A stretch of DNA of 64,000 nt, taken from Sapria himalayana (Eukaryota; Streptophyta; Magnoliopsida; Malpighiales; Rafflesiaceae). Under the pieces are notes generated by a model. The model was not told where the DNA came from. It made no database searches and worked only from the letters and a program-made list of their open reading frames with translations. Both the position numbers and the translations under genes were made by a program. The stretch is taken from NCBI GenBank assembly GCA_029783825.1, contig JAREIK010000379.1, forward strand, positions 163,340-227,339, read 5' to 3'. Position 1 is the stretch's first letter. Each line of letters starts with the position of its first letter. This document shows, one piece after another, positions 34,140 to 46,840 of the stretch.

Positions 34140-37100
34140 TAGAGGTGTCAAACGGGACGTGCTGAGCTGGTCTGGCCCATTTATTGTAAGCACGACCTTG
34201 CTTTCGTGCTGGGCTAAGCACGTCATGGTTACTGTATTGTGTCGTGCCTGGCTCGACATGGTTTATTCAAGCCAAACCCGGCACGGCTCGCCGGCCCTAC
34301 GGTAAATTTATCATGCCGGGTTAGGCCCGTGAGGGCCAAAACAGGCCCGCTCGGGCCTGTTTAAAAAAAAATAAAAATTGTATATTTTTAAATATTTAAA
34401 TTTGTATTTAACTATTTATAAAATATATATTATATATAGATAATATTTATAATTTTTAAATTTTTAAATTTTTAACTTGAAAATTGTTGAATATATAATA
34501 TTAATAAAGTTTAATTTTTTTTAGTATTTTTTAATAAATTTAGATTATAATTTATTAGAATTAAATTATAGAATTTTTAATGAACAATTTAAACACAAAA
34601 ATAAATTAAACATAAAATTTCGTTAAAAAAAATTATAAAGTCACAAAAATAAAAGTAAATCAAATGTCCAATCGAGCCAAAAGATACCAAACTAAAGCAA
34701 ATAGAACGTAATGTAAATAAAAAAACTATAGAATCAATACAAAACAAAATATCGTAATCAAAAATCAGAATCAATAATAACACAAATAATTAATTGTGTC
34801 CGTGATCGTGTGACATCAAGAATCAAAATTAAGCGGCAATGACAAATGACATATGGGATGGCGTAGCATTGGTAACTGGTGTCTGAAAAATGACAATCAC
34901 ATCAATTTCAATCGGCATATCATGATCATCATCAACCACAACTTTAAAATCACTATCATATGGATCATTATCATCAGTAATTAACTCTCTCGCTTTCACA
35001 ACAGATGCAGTCCCTATCTCAGTTCCAATACGATCCTAGATGTTAAACCTCAAATCCTCTCAATCCTTCAAACAGGCCAGACCTCAATAATATCTGGACG
35101 TAATCTCGATTTCTAATCCAAAATCATATTCACTGTAATAAAAAAATAAACTCTGATTCTATGATCGACACCGAAGGAGTCAGTAGATCCCATGTCATCC
35201 TAGATCGCTTGGGAAAGATGAACTCATATGATTTCTACCATTGTAATATATCAAGATTCTTAGTATCAGAATGTGATAGGATTCAGCAGTAATCAGTATC
35301 TAAGTACTGAGAAAGCTCGTTCCTATGTGACGGTCCACCCCATCGTTTCTTCCTCGCTAACTGAATGGAAAAATCATCTCTGAAGAAGGTATTCATGTCC
35401 ATAATTATAGTCTCACTACTACAATCATACCTAGTATCATAGTATGTGAACAAGTTAGTCAACTTTTCGTGGATGAACCATTCAGGTGAGCCTTTCATGT
35501 TCATGCATGAGAAAATGTAAGTCAGGGTATTATCTATCTCATCCACCTTAACCATAGGGTCCATGCATGCAGTGAGATAATAAAGAGATAAAATGATAGA
35601 CCAGTACTTTTGAGTACATGATTTTCATCTCTGCAACCATATGAATAAGTGTCGGGTCATCTCGATACTTCCTAAACATGTTACTAATGTTGCATATCCA
35701 CCTGAGTACAATACAAGTTGTAGGAGTATAAACCAACGAACACATGTTCATCGTGTCATAAAAAATTTTTAGGAATTTCATAAATAAAATTCTTGAAGCC
35801 CAGTCAGTGTCATTTATAATAAGTTTTTCATTCTTACTATTGACGTAGTTAGATATCACGTATTCGTATCTAATTCATGACTCCAATATCATGTATGTGT
35901 AATTCCAATAATATCTCACATCTGATTGGAATTTCTTCTTCTCAAGATTCGCATACAAACAGAGACTACCAAACTTCTGTTGTCTATGAAGAGTGTAAAT
36001 ATATTTTAGTACATTACGTCTATTATCTAATGTGGGGGAATACACTTTCATACTCGCTTGTACAATCAAGTTAATTACGTGACACATGCATATGATATTT
36101 AAAATTTCTTCTAATGGTGTTTCGCTAATATTCCTAACAAACATGTTAATCGCTACTTCATTATTAGATGTGTTATTGAATGTAATACTAAAAATTTTAT
36201 TTTGAATTTTATATTCTCTAAAGATTTTTATCATACACTCAAAAATGGCCGGGCCATCATGAGGATAAAGAATCTTAAAAATCTTAAAATTTTTTTTATT
36301 CATTGTCCATTTAGAATCAATATAATGGCCAGTTAGATATGCATAAGATGATTCATCGTGACTTGTCTAGATATTGGGCGTCACAAACACCACTCAATTA
36401 TATGCCATAAATTCATTAATTATTTTTTATTTTTATAACTTATAAAATCTTACTATGTTATTCCTAGATGTGAACCTAGGATCCTACGATAAGCAGATTG
36501 AAAATATGTCTGCATGATGCTCACTATCCTTCGATCTTCCAAAAATCTGATCGGAAGACCAATCAATATGATAAGTTTGGTCATGCCTCTTAGACTGAAC
36601 TCAATCTATTCTCAAAAAATGCAATGCTAAGTTTGGTTTGCTTATGATTTAATGTTCTATATTTTTTGGTATATAATTTGATATGCCTCTTAAGATAGTC
36701 AGTCCCAAACGAATTCTTACATATTAAATTTCTCATGTAATATTTGTATTTTGCCATTTTTTCTTCTTCATCCTTAATCTTTTTTTATTTTATTATATTA
36801 AAATGAGTCCAAATTATAAAAGTACTTTTAATTTTTTGTTTTTTAAATATTTGGGTTGAGACGACTGGAGAAACCAATGTTTCGGTAGCATCATATCTAT
36901 GTGTAAGATTTTTATTTTCTAAATTTAATATATTTTATTAATATTAGTCATTTTTTGGGTATTTGTTAAATAGGAGGTAGACCTATATGATAGATTTAGA
37001 TATTCAGATTAGAGAGAGAGATTAGAGAGAGAGTAAACAAAATTACTTAATTTTTTTAAATAATAATATATAAGTTAAAAGTTTTACTTTAATTCTAAAC

Positions 37101-37349
37101 AAAAATTAAAATACCCGTAAAGCAGTGAGGTAGATCACGTGCATGGTGCACCATGGTCTCATGTCGTGTCAGGCATGACACGAGGCCCCGTTGGCCTCGG
37201 AACGGCATGATACGTCATGATTGCTATCTTGGTCGGGCATAGCACGGGCCTGGGCACGAGAAATTCCCGTGCCGGTCCGACCCAGGCAAGGCTGAATCGT
37301 GCCACGCCTAGTGTCGGACCTGGCTGACCCGGTCTGGTTGACATCTCTA
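34140..37349 (-). mobile_element. hAT transposon copy A (TAGAGGTGTCAA family)
   Basis: The left end is TAGAGGTGTCAAACGGG at 34140. The reverse complement of the right end at 37349 is TAGAGATGTCAACCAGACC. Terminal regions are GC-rich with CGTGC and GGCC words, like those of copy B. The transposase is on the minus strand. The flanking octamers GGTTCCCT and TTTTTAAC do not match, so the target duplication is lost or the ends come from different insertions. Confidence 0.75.
35050..36770 (-). pseudogene. hAT transposase with BED finger relic (copy A)
   Basis: Transposase of the BED-zinc-finger hAT group. N to C on the minus strand: a BED finger relic (NSFGTDYLKRHIKL near 36680) in which the Cys ligands read Tyr; a long central part with KILYPHDGPAIFECMIKIFR (36230-36290), VINMFVRNI-like INMFVRNISETPLEEILN and CMCHVINLIVQ (about 36060-36150); LKYIYTLHRQQKF; then WASRILFMKFLKIFYDTMN and VLRWICNI (35690-35800); EWFIHEKLTNLFTYYD (35430-35500); and a C-terminal dimerisation relic RSRMTWDLLTPSVSIIESE near 35190. 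Several frames are needed to read it, so it is dead. It is the best reference for copies B, C and D. Confidence 0.75.
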
Positions 37350-37559
37350 TTTTTAACACCAAAACATGTCCAAGAATCTAACTTAGGCTCTAGGAATGAA
37401 ATCATGATAAGTTCAAACTGTGTCTCTTAATCATCTATTAGAAAAGGTACTAGAGAATACACTAATCAACTACTCTATTTACTTACATACTATATGTCTC
37501 TTAATCATCTATCACTAGTCCACAAGAATTTAAATGAGTCTAAATATCATTATTATTCC
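37350..37559. other. Spacer with short direct repeat
   Basis: TGTCTCTTAATCATCTAT occurs near 37422 and again near 37496. It is probably decayed copia sequence upstream of the recognisable reverse transcriptase. Confidence 0.5.
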
Positions 37560-38960
37560 TAACAGTATTTCTGAGACATTGACAAAAAGGAAATGGTATG
37601 ATGCTATGAGATGTAATATGAGTGCAAGTGGATTTCTACACTTAAATATAAGGCTGATGGATCGCTCGAGAGATATTTATCAAGACTACTAGCTAAAGGG
37701 TACACTCAAATTTATTGAATTGAATATCATGAGACTTTTTCTTTAGCTGCAAAAAATGAATACTATACGAATCATGTTGTCTTTGATTGCCCACTATAAT
37801 TGGAAATTCTTATAATATGATTTTAATAATATATTTTTTTATGATGATTTAGATGAAAGAATTTATAAGAACATCCCACCAAGATTTGAGGGGAACACAA
37901 GTAACAAGGTGTGCATGCTGGAAAAAATTCTTTATGGACAAACATTTTTCTAGAGCTTTGTTTTGTAGATTTGCAAAAGTCATGAAAGAGTTTGAATACA
38001 TAGTAAAGTGACTACACTTTCTTCATTAAGCACTTGGTTGCAAGGGGATATTTTTTCTTCTAGTCTATGTTGATGATATCATAATATCTAGAAATAATAA
38101 GAGTGTGAAGCACGAAGTGAAATAGAGACACAAAAGAATTTGAGAAAAGGAATTAGACAAATTAAAGTACTTCAGTATTGAGGTGACATATTCTATACAA
38201 AGAATCTTTATCTCTCAATAAAAGTATATGATTGATATATTACTAGAAATGGGGATGATTGGATGTAAACTAGTTTCTACACCAATTGATCCAAACCACA
38301 ACTTGGGAGAAGCTAAAAAAGAACTAGTAATTGATAAAAGAATGTGTCAAATGCTGGTTGGTAAGCTCATATACCTTAAGCATGCTCACCCAAATATTGT
38401 TTACTCTATGAGCGTAATTAATCAATTTATGCATGATCCAAAAGATACACATCTTCAAACTACTTATAGGGTGTTGCATTACTTGAAAGGTTACCCAAAG
38501 AAAGAAATTTTGTTCAAGGAGAATTATACTTCTGCTCTAGAAGATCAACTATATACAAAGTATTGTATTTTTATTGGAGATAATTAGTAAAATATAGAAG
38601 TACAAAGTTAAAAGTGGTAGCAAAGTAGATTGCAAAATTCGGGTTTAAGGTCACTACTCAAGGGTTGTGTGAACTACTTTGGCTGAAGATTATTTTAAAT
38701 AATTTGAGAATCATGTGAGATGATCCTATGAAACTCTATTTGACAAAAAATCAGTTATCAATATTTCTCATAATCATGCACAACATGATAAGATAAAACA
38801 TATTGAGATTGACAGATATTTCATCAAAAAATCAGTTCTATGTTTCATCAGAATTTCAATCAGCTAATATTCTAACAAAAAGGTTAAATAGTTCAATGTT
38901 CACGATCTTGTATTCAAGCTGGGAAGGGAAGACATCTATTCATCAACTTGAGGGGGGTCA
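37560..38960 (+). pseudogene. Ty1-copia reverse transcriptase and RNase H relic
   Basis: The C-terminal half of a copia polyprotein. Reading across stops: KWYDAMRCNMSA (near 37590), MNTIRIMLSLIAHYNWKF (37755-37810), FFYDDLDERIYKNIPPRFEG (37836-37893), VCMLEKILYG, and an intact catalytic YVDD at 38066-38077. An open stretch of 120 codons (38228-38587) holds MLVGKLIYLKHAHPNIVYSM and LHYLKGYPKKEILF, matching the LVGKLIYLxxTRPDIxYAV and LRYLK blocks. RNase H follows in broken frames to about 38945. The first half of the element is missing. Confidence 0.75.
38950..38960 (+). other. Copia polypurine tract
   Basis: GAGGGGGGTCA directly precedes the TGTTG that begins the LTR. In LTR elements this tract primes plus-strand DNA synthesis. 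Confidence 0.6.
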
Positions 38961-39200
38961 TGTTGTAAATAGATTATGAATTTTTTTTTCATAATCTCTC
39001 AATTTAAGGGATTATGATTTTATAAATTTCTTTTATAATTTCTTATATAAACCATCAGGATAATCAATTTTTAAAATAATAGAAATTATTATTTTTATCT
39101 CTTGGTAATTCTTCTCTTATTATTTTCTCATATTTCGTGATAGATATTTATTTAAGTTCATTATTAAACATTATCATCATGTTTTATTCTAACTATTTTG
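38961..39200 (+). repeat. Copia 3' LTR (end uncertain)
   Basis: It starts TGTTGTAAATAG after the polypurine tract. A short inverted repeat TTATGAATTTTTTTTTCATAA lies near its start if one allows a loop. No second LTR copy is present, so its right end cannot be fixed. Confidence 0.45.
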
Positions 39201-39349
39201 GGTTTGTTATATGTATCTTATTTTTTTAATTAATTTTATTATAAATGATTTACATTTTCAATCCTTTATGTATTAAGTATTTGTTTATAATTTTCATTGA
39301 ATTTTTCATAATTTTACCCCTAGTTTTTTTTTCTCCATCTATATGAATA

Positions 39350-40930
39350 GTCTCCTACTTCATAATTGGTATAGTATGATGTCTATATTGAACTTGATCA
39401 AACTATATCATATGATTCTTTCTTATATTTTAATTCATGAGTTATTCTAGTCTTATTTCTAAGATCTTAATTTCTAATTTTATCATTTTTAATCTTATTA
39501 CATTTCTATCTTCTCATTATTATCATTGCTAAATATATCCTTTGAATATGTTATTTTTTTATCATCCAACCATCAATTCTATGCAGCACGGCTAGTCTTA
39601 TAGCTGTTTTATAATTTATTTTTAATCTACTCATTATTCATTTTATCTTAAAGAATAGTTGATATAATTTTTTATTTTGGTTTATCTAACATTAATTCTA
39701 TAAGATACATTTTATTTATCCTTTTCATCTTTACTTAATATAATGTCTAGTTACTTGAAATAGTTGATATTAGATACTTCTTACTTTTTTATTTTGATTA
39801 TCATATTTTTTTTACTCGTAACATAATTAAACTCATTTTTTAAGTAATATGTCTTATTATGTTTAATTTTAAACTCGTTAGAATCAAGTGTGACCCTTCA
39901 AACTTTTATTTTTTTACCTATCTTTTTTTAAGTCCCATCAACTAATAATATCTCATTGCTAAAAACATATATTAAAAGATATTTTCATAGAGATTTTTTA
40001 TTAATTAATTTATAATTAACATAAAAATATAAGAATTGTGTATATCTTTGGTTTAGTCTTACAAATATTGAAAATTGGTGAGTGATGCCTTTAGCCAATT
40101 TAACTATGGATATGATGATATTTTTTTCTCATATATATATCCTTGATTAGTTTAGTATATATGTGTGATACTCATTTCTTACATAATATTTACTAAATTA
40201 AGTTTTTTGGTATTTTATCATAAATTTTTCTTATTTTTTTTTATATTTTTGATTAATTATTTGACTAAGTAGATAGTCTTATCCTTCATAATAGATCTAG
40301 CTAACATAAATCGAAATTGATTTTGTAAAATTATTATTTCTTTTTTTAGTTTGTGTTCAAGTAATTTTTTCCAAAATTTTATTGTGGCTTATGAGTTGAA
40401 TACCTCAATAATTATTATAATAATGAATTTATCTTTTGTTCTTATAAATAAAAATTACAATGTTTTATTAATATTTATTTGGTATATTTTTTTGATTCTT
40501 AAGATCTTGTTAAATGAATTAGTCAATTATATCATTTTTTCTCTCATAATTCTCCAATTTTCAAAAAAGGTACTATCAAGCATTATGAATTTTTTGACAT
40601 TTATTTTTTTATCTTGGTTGCATATATAAAATTGTTTAATCATCTATCACTTTTAATATTCAAATTTGAATTTCTAAACTTGTTTAAAAAATCTTCAACA
40701 TGTATATTTCATCTTTATTTGATTTTATTTTTATTGGAATCTAATTATTTTAATTCTAAATAAATTTTACTTGACTATATCTCTACTCTTATTCTCTCTA
40801 ATCCTAGTAAGCTTATAAATATTTTTTTTACTTTATAATATATGATATAATTTATCATATATATTAAACTTAATTTTATTTATCACTATTAACTTTTTTT
40901 TTGTTTGCTTATACAATTTTATAGTAAATT
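39350..40930 (-). pseudogene. RTE-type LINE reverse transcriptase relic
   Basis: A non-LTR reverse transcriptase on the minus strand, of the RTE group common in plants. Reading across stops, N to C: YDKIPKNLI near 40215, then SHIYTKLIKDIYM (40120-40160), a relic of the FADD region (LVDGT), KVxRVTLDSNEFKIKHNKT (39870-39930), NYVTSKKNMIIKIKK, VSYRINVR (about 39700), and KIRN with DLRNKTRI near 39460. This order matches RTE proteins (KAYDRVPR, ESKGFRLSRTKTEY, DVSHRIKAGW). Every block contains stops. No ends or target duplications were found. Confidence 0.6.
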
Positions 40931-41559
40931 CATTTTTATTTTTCTATATTTATTTAAAACAATCTTGTTTCTCTTGAATAGTTTGGTGGACCTTGGGTTT
41001 CTAATACTATGGTGCCATTTGTTTTTTATACTAAATATTGAATACAACTTTTTTTAAGACTTAATGTTGAATAATATTTAATAGCATTAAGAATTAAGTC
41101 GTTTATTTTTTTAATATTTTATTTTTAAGAAATATTAAACTTATTTTTTACATACTAAAAATCAACATCTTAACTACTTGAATTTATTAAGAAAATCTAA
41201 GTATATATTTTCAAATATCTAAAGATACTACATTTGATGTCATATTTAATATCTCATTTCATATCATGATAAAAAGAAAAATCAAAAATTTTAATTAATT
41301 AAAAAATATAATAATTCAACTATATATTCATAAATATCTAAAGAAAAATATGAAAATTTAAGCACCAATTTTTAAATATCTAAAGACAATATATTTGATG
41401 CTAATATTTAATACTATATTTCACACCATAATAAAAGTTAAAACAACAAATGTTTGAAGCTAGTAGATATTTTTTTTATATAATAATAAAAGTTAAAATA
41501 ACAAGCTAATTGAATACTTGAAAAAAAATTCATTTGTAAATGGTTTTGAAATTATTTCA

Positions 41560-41768
41560 TGAACTATTGATTTGCTGCTATAAAAAAATTATTTATAGTT
41601 TAGCTTAATTTTGGTTGTCATTTTTACTTTCTAATTTTTTTTCAGTGTCATATTCAGAAAATAATTTATCAACAACTGAGATTCATCAAAAAAAATTTTT
41701 AATAGAAAAATATGTCATGATAATTTTTGTGAGTAACAAATGAATATGGTGTCATTCTCTTTAGTATT
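41560..41768 (-). pseudogene. Harbinger transposase, C-terminal part
   Basis: The C-terminal end of the transposase, cut off from the rest (46841-47600) by the copia insertion. Read across frames it gives KRMTPYSFV-like residues, then CFSIKNFFDESQLLDKLFSE. It is short and full of stops. Confidence 0.5.
41764..41768 (+). repeat. Target site duplication GTATT (left)
   Basis: It directly precedes the TG of the copia LTR at 41769. The partner is at 46836-46840. Confidence 0.8.
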
Positions 41769-41999
41769 TGTAGAAAATATAGAGAATGAATAATTTCACT
41801 TCAAGTTATGTTTCATGGAGTAGCAATAATATCTATTTATAAAAAAATCTTATATGTTTACTAGTTATAAATAGTTGTTTATAGTTGTTAATAGCAGTTT
41901 ACATCTGTAAATAGTTGTTTGCAATTGTTCACAGCTATTTATCATAGCTATTCACAGCTATTTATAGCTGTTTATAGTTGTTCATCACATAATATTACA
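41769..41999 (-). repeat. Copia 3' LTR
   Basis: 231 bp, TG to CA. On the minus strand it starts TGTAATATTATGTGATGAAC after a polypurine tract (CTTGAGGAAGAA, minus strand of about 42002-42014). It contains a degenerate array of roughly 10-bp units such as ATAGTTGTTT and ACAGCTATTT. Confidence 0.85.
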
Positions 42000-42039
42000 T
42001 ATTCTTCCTCAAGCTGAGTTATAGATGTTAAGTAACCTA

Positions 42040-45000
42040 AGCTTTAATACTAACTGATTAAATTTTTTATTTGCCAAGACTTTTGGTGATGATATCTACT
42101 ATTTGTTGGGCTGTAGGAATGTTAGATAGATTCACAACATTCTCTTTGATCTTCTCCTTGATAAAATATCAGTCTATCTCCATGTGTTGGTTCTATCATG
42201 GTGAATCAAATTCTTTACTATGTTAATTACAGACTGATTATCACATAAGACCTGCATAGATTTGCCAACATGGACATTTAGTTTATGATAGATTCTACTC
42301 AGCCATATACATTCACAAATTCCTAAGGCAAGAGCTCTAAACTCGGCTTCAACTGAGCTTCTTGCTACTACAGCCTACCTTTTGCTCATTTAAGTAACCA
42401 AATTCCTCCACATTAATGAGCAATACTTTGAGGTTGATCGTTGGTCAACAGGTGAGCCCGACCAATTAGTATCGATGAAAATCTTCATGTACTTATCACC
42501 AGTTTTCTCCAAGTACAACATTTGGCCAGGTGTTAGTTTAAGGTACCTCAAGATTAGGTATACTGCTTGCATGTGTTTTTCAGTTGGGTTATTCATGAAC
42601 TTACTAACTATACTGATAGTGAAATTGATGTCAGGTCTGGTGTACGAGAGGTAGATGAGTTTGCCGACTAACTTTTGGTATATACCTTTATCTACAGGAG
42701 CTCCACTGGATTGCATATTGAATTTGATTGTGGTTTTCTTGAGAGTTTCAACTGGCTTGCATCTAGTCATATCAATTTTCTTTAGAAGATCTAGGACATA
42801 CTTCCTTTAAGAGACTAATATTCTAATTTTTGAACAAGCAATCTTCATGTCTAGGAAGTATTTGAGATTTCTCAGGTCTTTGACTTTGAATTCCTTGGCT
42901 AAAAATAATCCTAAGTTCATCTTGGTGATATTCTGTGAGGATGATGCATCAACATATACTATGAGGATGATCCTCTGTCCTCATTCAAGATGCTTAATAA
43001 ATATCGTATGATCTATCGGATACTGAGGGTTGCCATATCTCTTAATTGCTTTGGTGAACTTGTCAAATCATGCTCTAGGTGACTGCTTAAGACCATATAA
43101 AGATTTCTTCAACTGTAGTATTGAGTCAGGTGTTTCTAGTATGTTTAGGCCTGGTGGGATCTCTAAGTACACTTCCTCATCAAGCTCTCCATTTAGAAAA
43201 ATAGTCTTCAAATCTATCTGATATAATGGTCAATCCGGAATAGCAGCTAAAGAGAAGACTCTTACTGTATTGAGCTTTGCTACCAGGAATAATGTCTCCT
43301 GATAATCAATGTCATAGGACTGAGTGAATCCGCTTGCCACTAGACAAGTCTTGTACTTGTTAATGTTGTCATCAGAGTTATACTTCACAATGAAGATTCA
43401 TTTGAAGTTAACTACTTTTTTCTCACTTGGCTGTTTAGTTATCACCCAAGTTTTATCTTTCTCTAGTGCATTTTCTTCTTTCTTGATTATTTTTTTCTAT
43501 TCTGGAATTTTGAGAGCTTTTTGAATAGATGTAGGTATCTAAATTTCATCTAGAGAGCTATTTAATGCATGATGATTAGGGGATAAATTATCATATGCAA
43601 TGAACTTTTGGATTGGATGTGGAGTACATATTCTCTCTCTTTCTTAAAGTAATAGACCTATTATAAGGTTCTACAAGAATAATGTGATCTTTATAATCAA
43701 CTGAAGTATGTGGAGGATATGATTTATCTTGTGTTTGTGTAGATTCATCTATCAGATCGAGAATTTGGTTCTGCATATATGGTTGTTGGAACTCATCAGA
43801 CTGTGACTTGCTTCTCCTTGTATATACATGGAGCTCACTAGGTTATGGTTGTGGCAGTGTATTTTTCACAAGGAATTCAGTAGACTCACTGCATGGAAGA
43901 GTGAGAGGTGCAACTTCCCAAGCCTGATATTCTTGAGGTATATTTCGTTCTCCTTTATATTAGGTCTGGGATAAAATGATTGATTTTCAATAAATGTGAT
44001 ATTCATGGATGTGTAGGATCGATGTGTGAACAGATTGACTTTTGTAACCCTTCTGAGAAGGTGAGTGTCCCAAGAAAATGTATTTGAGTGCTCTAGAATC
44101 TAATTTTCTTGGTATTGTGAGTGGATGTGAACAAATGTAGAACAATCAAATATTTGAAATGGAAGAGTTGACACGACTCGAGTGTGTGGAAATGAAGTGA
44201 TGAGTACCTTGTGAAGGGTTTGGAACTGGAGGACAAGAGAAGACATCTGATTGATGAGATAAGTAGCTGCAAGAATAGCTTCTCCCAAAAAATGATGAGG
44301 AACATGGGTAGTGAACACAAGCTACATCAAGGAACTGATGAAGGGAGTATCAACACAAGAGCTGTTATGAATGATTCATTGTATTGATAGGATAGTCTCT
44401 CAAGGTAGATTCAAAGATTTTCATGTCATTGTCAGTCTGCAAAACTTGAATTTTAATTTGAAATTGGGTCTGGATCATTGTGTGAACATTTTGAAAAAGG
44501 TTCCTAGTTTGGCTTTTTCTTTAATGAGATATAGCCATGTGAGATGGATGTGATCATCCATAAACAAGATAAACCAACGGGTACTATTAATATATTTTTC
44601 TCGTGAGGGTCCTCATATGTCATTGTGAATAAGAGAGAAGGTTGGGATGATGCATATGGGTAAATTGGATAAGAGGTGGGAGATTTTTCGACAATTAACA
44701 TACTTCATATTAAAAAAAACTAGACTTTTTATTGATAAATAGTGAAGAAAATAATTTTTGAAGGTAAATAAAATTTGGATGACCTAATTAAAAGTGAGGC
44801 ATTATAACTTTATTTTTTTATTTGATTTTAATGGATCATCTTGAGTAGATAAACTGACAATCCTTAATGTTTTTTCTAGACCCGTTTTGCATGCCTAAAT
44901 CTGATAGAGTCTATCAACTATTTTAGTATTGACAATCTCTAACCCCAACATTAGAATCTAAAATTTACAAACATCAAAGATAAAGTGAGTAATGCATTTT

Positions 45001-46440
45001 ATATTTTTAATCAATTTACTAAGCAACAACAAGTTATAAAATAATTTAGGAATATAGAGGACATCATATAAACTGATGACATTGGTCACTGATATTGATC
45101 AAGAAATCGAGTAGTTGTAGAGCTGAGGATGGTCTACAATCAGGCTAACGTCTGCTTGTCCATCCCTGGATTGAATCCTTCGCGACCCCAACCACCTTCA
45201 ACACTAGAGATAGATTCAGCTGTCATTTTTATTGTCATCTATCATCGGAAGGACGGTAAGATGTGAATAAAAGATTTGTCACTGTCATATGATCAGAAGC
45301 ACCAAAGTCCACGATTCATACCTCATTGTATGTAATATCGAAATATATATGATTACCTTTGGTGACAATGGAACCCACTGATGAGCTTTTCTAACTTTGG
45401 AGCTGTTGAAGCATTGCCGTAAAAGTGTCTACCATCTGCACTGTGCTAAATGCATGGACTCTAGTAAGTTTGTTTTCTTTGCTCATAATAGTATTTCCAT
45501 GATTATTCTTAGGCTTCTAATCAGCGGGCTTCCCATGAATATTCAAGCTTGTGTCATGAGTCTGTCCAAGCTTCTTGTAGTGATCACACCAGTGTCTGTC
45601 ATTCTTTTTTTTGTCAAAGTTTAGACAATTTTTTGCCATCATCACTGGAGAGTGATCTTTTACGACCAAGGCTTGAGAGTGATCTAAACCTTGTATGCCT
45701 CCCATCATTATCTGCTCTCGGAGTTCCTACCTAAATACTTCTAAGAATGCATCACGAAGGCCTGGTAGGGGCTTGATGCCAATACATGACCTCAGACATC
45801 ATCTAGGTTTTTGTTGAGCCCAGTTAGAAACTTTATAGTCTTGTCTTTTTCACTGATTTGTTTGAATTGTTGTCTATCTTCAGTGTTACTCCAAACATGC
45901 GTGCTGACTGAATCAAGCTATTGCCATAGATGTTACAAGACATTATAATATTAAATAACTGTCAGACTATCTAGTCTTAACTCATGGATGACTATTTTGA
46001 CTTTGAACATGATTATAATATTATCTTGAGTGGGGTAAGATGCTTGTGCAGCTTCTCAGATCTAATGCGCTGTCTCATAAAGTAGTTTTTTTCCAATTCC
46101 AACTATGATAGAGCTAATCAGCCATGATTTGATGATGTTATTCTTCATCTTTCATCTTATGTAGGAGGCATCCTCGGATTTCGAAGATTGAAATTCTTCA
46201 TTCAAGTAGTTATCTTTGTCTTTTTTGTTGATGAACATAAGAAATAAACTTGATCATTACAGATAATTATTCTTATTCAGCCTAAGGTTGGTGATGAGGA
46301 ATGAGTTATTGTCTATGATGATAGGACTGTCATCTAATTGCATCCTTTGAATAGTGATGTCAGAGATGATCAGAGTGGTCTGATCCTTGTTATTTGCTAT
46401 CATACTCAAAATTAGTACTGATACCAATCACTACATAGTA
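42040..46440 (-). pseudogene. Copia gag-pol polyprotein (decayed)
   Basis: N to C on the minus strand. Gag begins about 46400 with MIANNKDQTTL and has QLDDSPIIIDNNSFLI, then a UBN2-type gag body. The zinc knuckle WCDHYKKLGQTHDTS at about 45600 has lost its last Cys. The integrase is recognised by HHFLGEAILAATYLINQMSS (44235-44300). Reverse transcriptase has YVDA where YVDD is expected (about 42960). The best preserved stretch is 42390-42770: GIYQKLVGKLIYLSYTRPDI, MQAVYLILRYLK and DTNWSGSPVDQRSTSKYC. RNase H continues to about 42300 with NxA-x-E-like relics. Many stops and shifts interrupt it. Confidence 0.8.
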
Positions 46441-46573
46441 TGGTAGATCTGGGAAGAGCGACTAAATAGGCAGAAGCACGGCAAGATCGAAGGCCACAGA
46501 AAAATTTAATGAATAGCTGTGTTTATCGGAAAAATTTAATTTTTCGTTGATTTTAACCAACAATCACTTCGCC

Positions 46574-46584
46574 CTCTAGTACCA
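46574..46584 (-). other. Copia primer-binding site
   Basis: On the minus strand it reads TGGTACTAGAG, next to the LTR end. The usual plant copia site is TGGTATCAGAGC, complementary to initiator methionine tRNA. Confidence 0.65.
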
Positions 46585-46835
46585 TGTAAAAAATATAGAA
46601 AATGAATAATTTCACTTCAAGTTATTTTTCATGGATAGGAGTGATATCTATTTATAAAAAAAATCTTACATGAATACTAATTATAATAGTTGTTTATAAC
46701 TATAAATAGCTATTTATAGTCATTCATGATTGTTTATCATAGATGTTCGTGGCTGTTCATTACAGTTGTTTATGGTTGTTTATCACAGTTGTTCATGACT
46801 ATTTATCCCAGTTGCTCATCATATTATATTTCACA
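46585..46835 (-). repeat. Copia 5' LTR
   Basis: 251 bp, TG to CA, matching the LTR at 41769-41999 in its first 60 and last 20 bases, with a diverged and longer AGTTGTTTATC-like array in the middle. GTATT follows at 46836-46840. Confidence 0.85.
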
Positions 46836-46840
46836 GTATT

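Larger units (their letters stand above)
41769..46835 (-). mobile_element. Complete Ty1-copia element inside the Harbinger transposase
   Basis: A 5.07-kb copia element on the minus strand with both LTRs, primer-binding site, gag, protease region, integrase, reverse transcriptase, RNase H and polypurine tract. It is flanked by 5-bp GTATT duplications. The structure is complete but the polyprotein is full of stops. It interrupts the transposase gene of the surrounding Harbinger element. Confidence 0.9.

Noticed and set aside
34132..37357. An 8-bp target duplication for hAT copy A
   Set aside because: Flanking octamers GGTTCCCT and TTTTTAAC share too little to be called a duplication.
37159..37405. 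Overlapping minus-strand open frames of 67 and 78 codons
   Set aside because: They are the GC-rich terminal region of hAT copy A and are not conserved as protein in copy B.
41830..41995. CRISPR-like array of short repeats
   Set aside because: The units are irregular, without spacers, and lie in a copia LTR of a plant genome.
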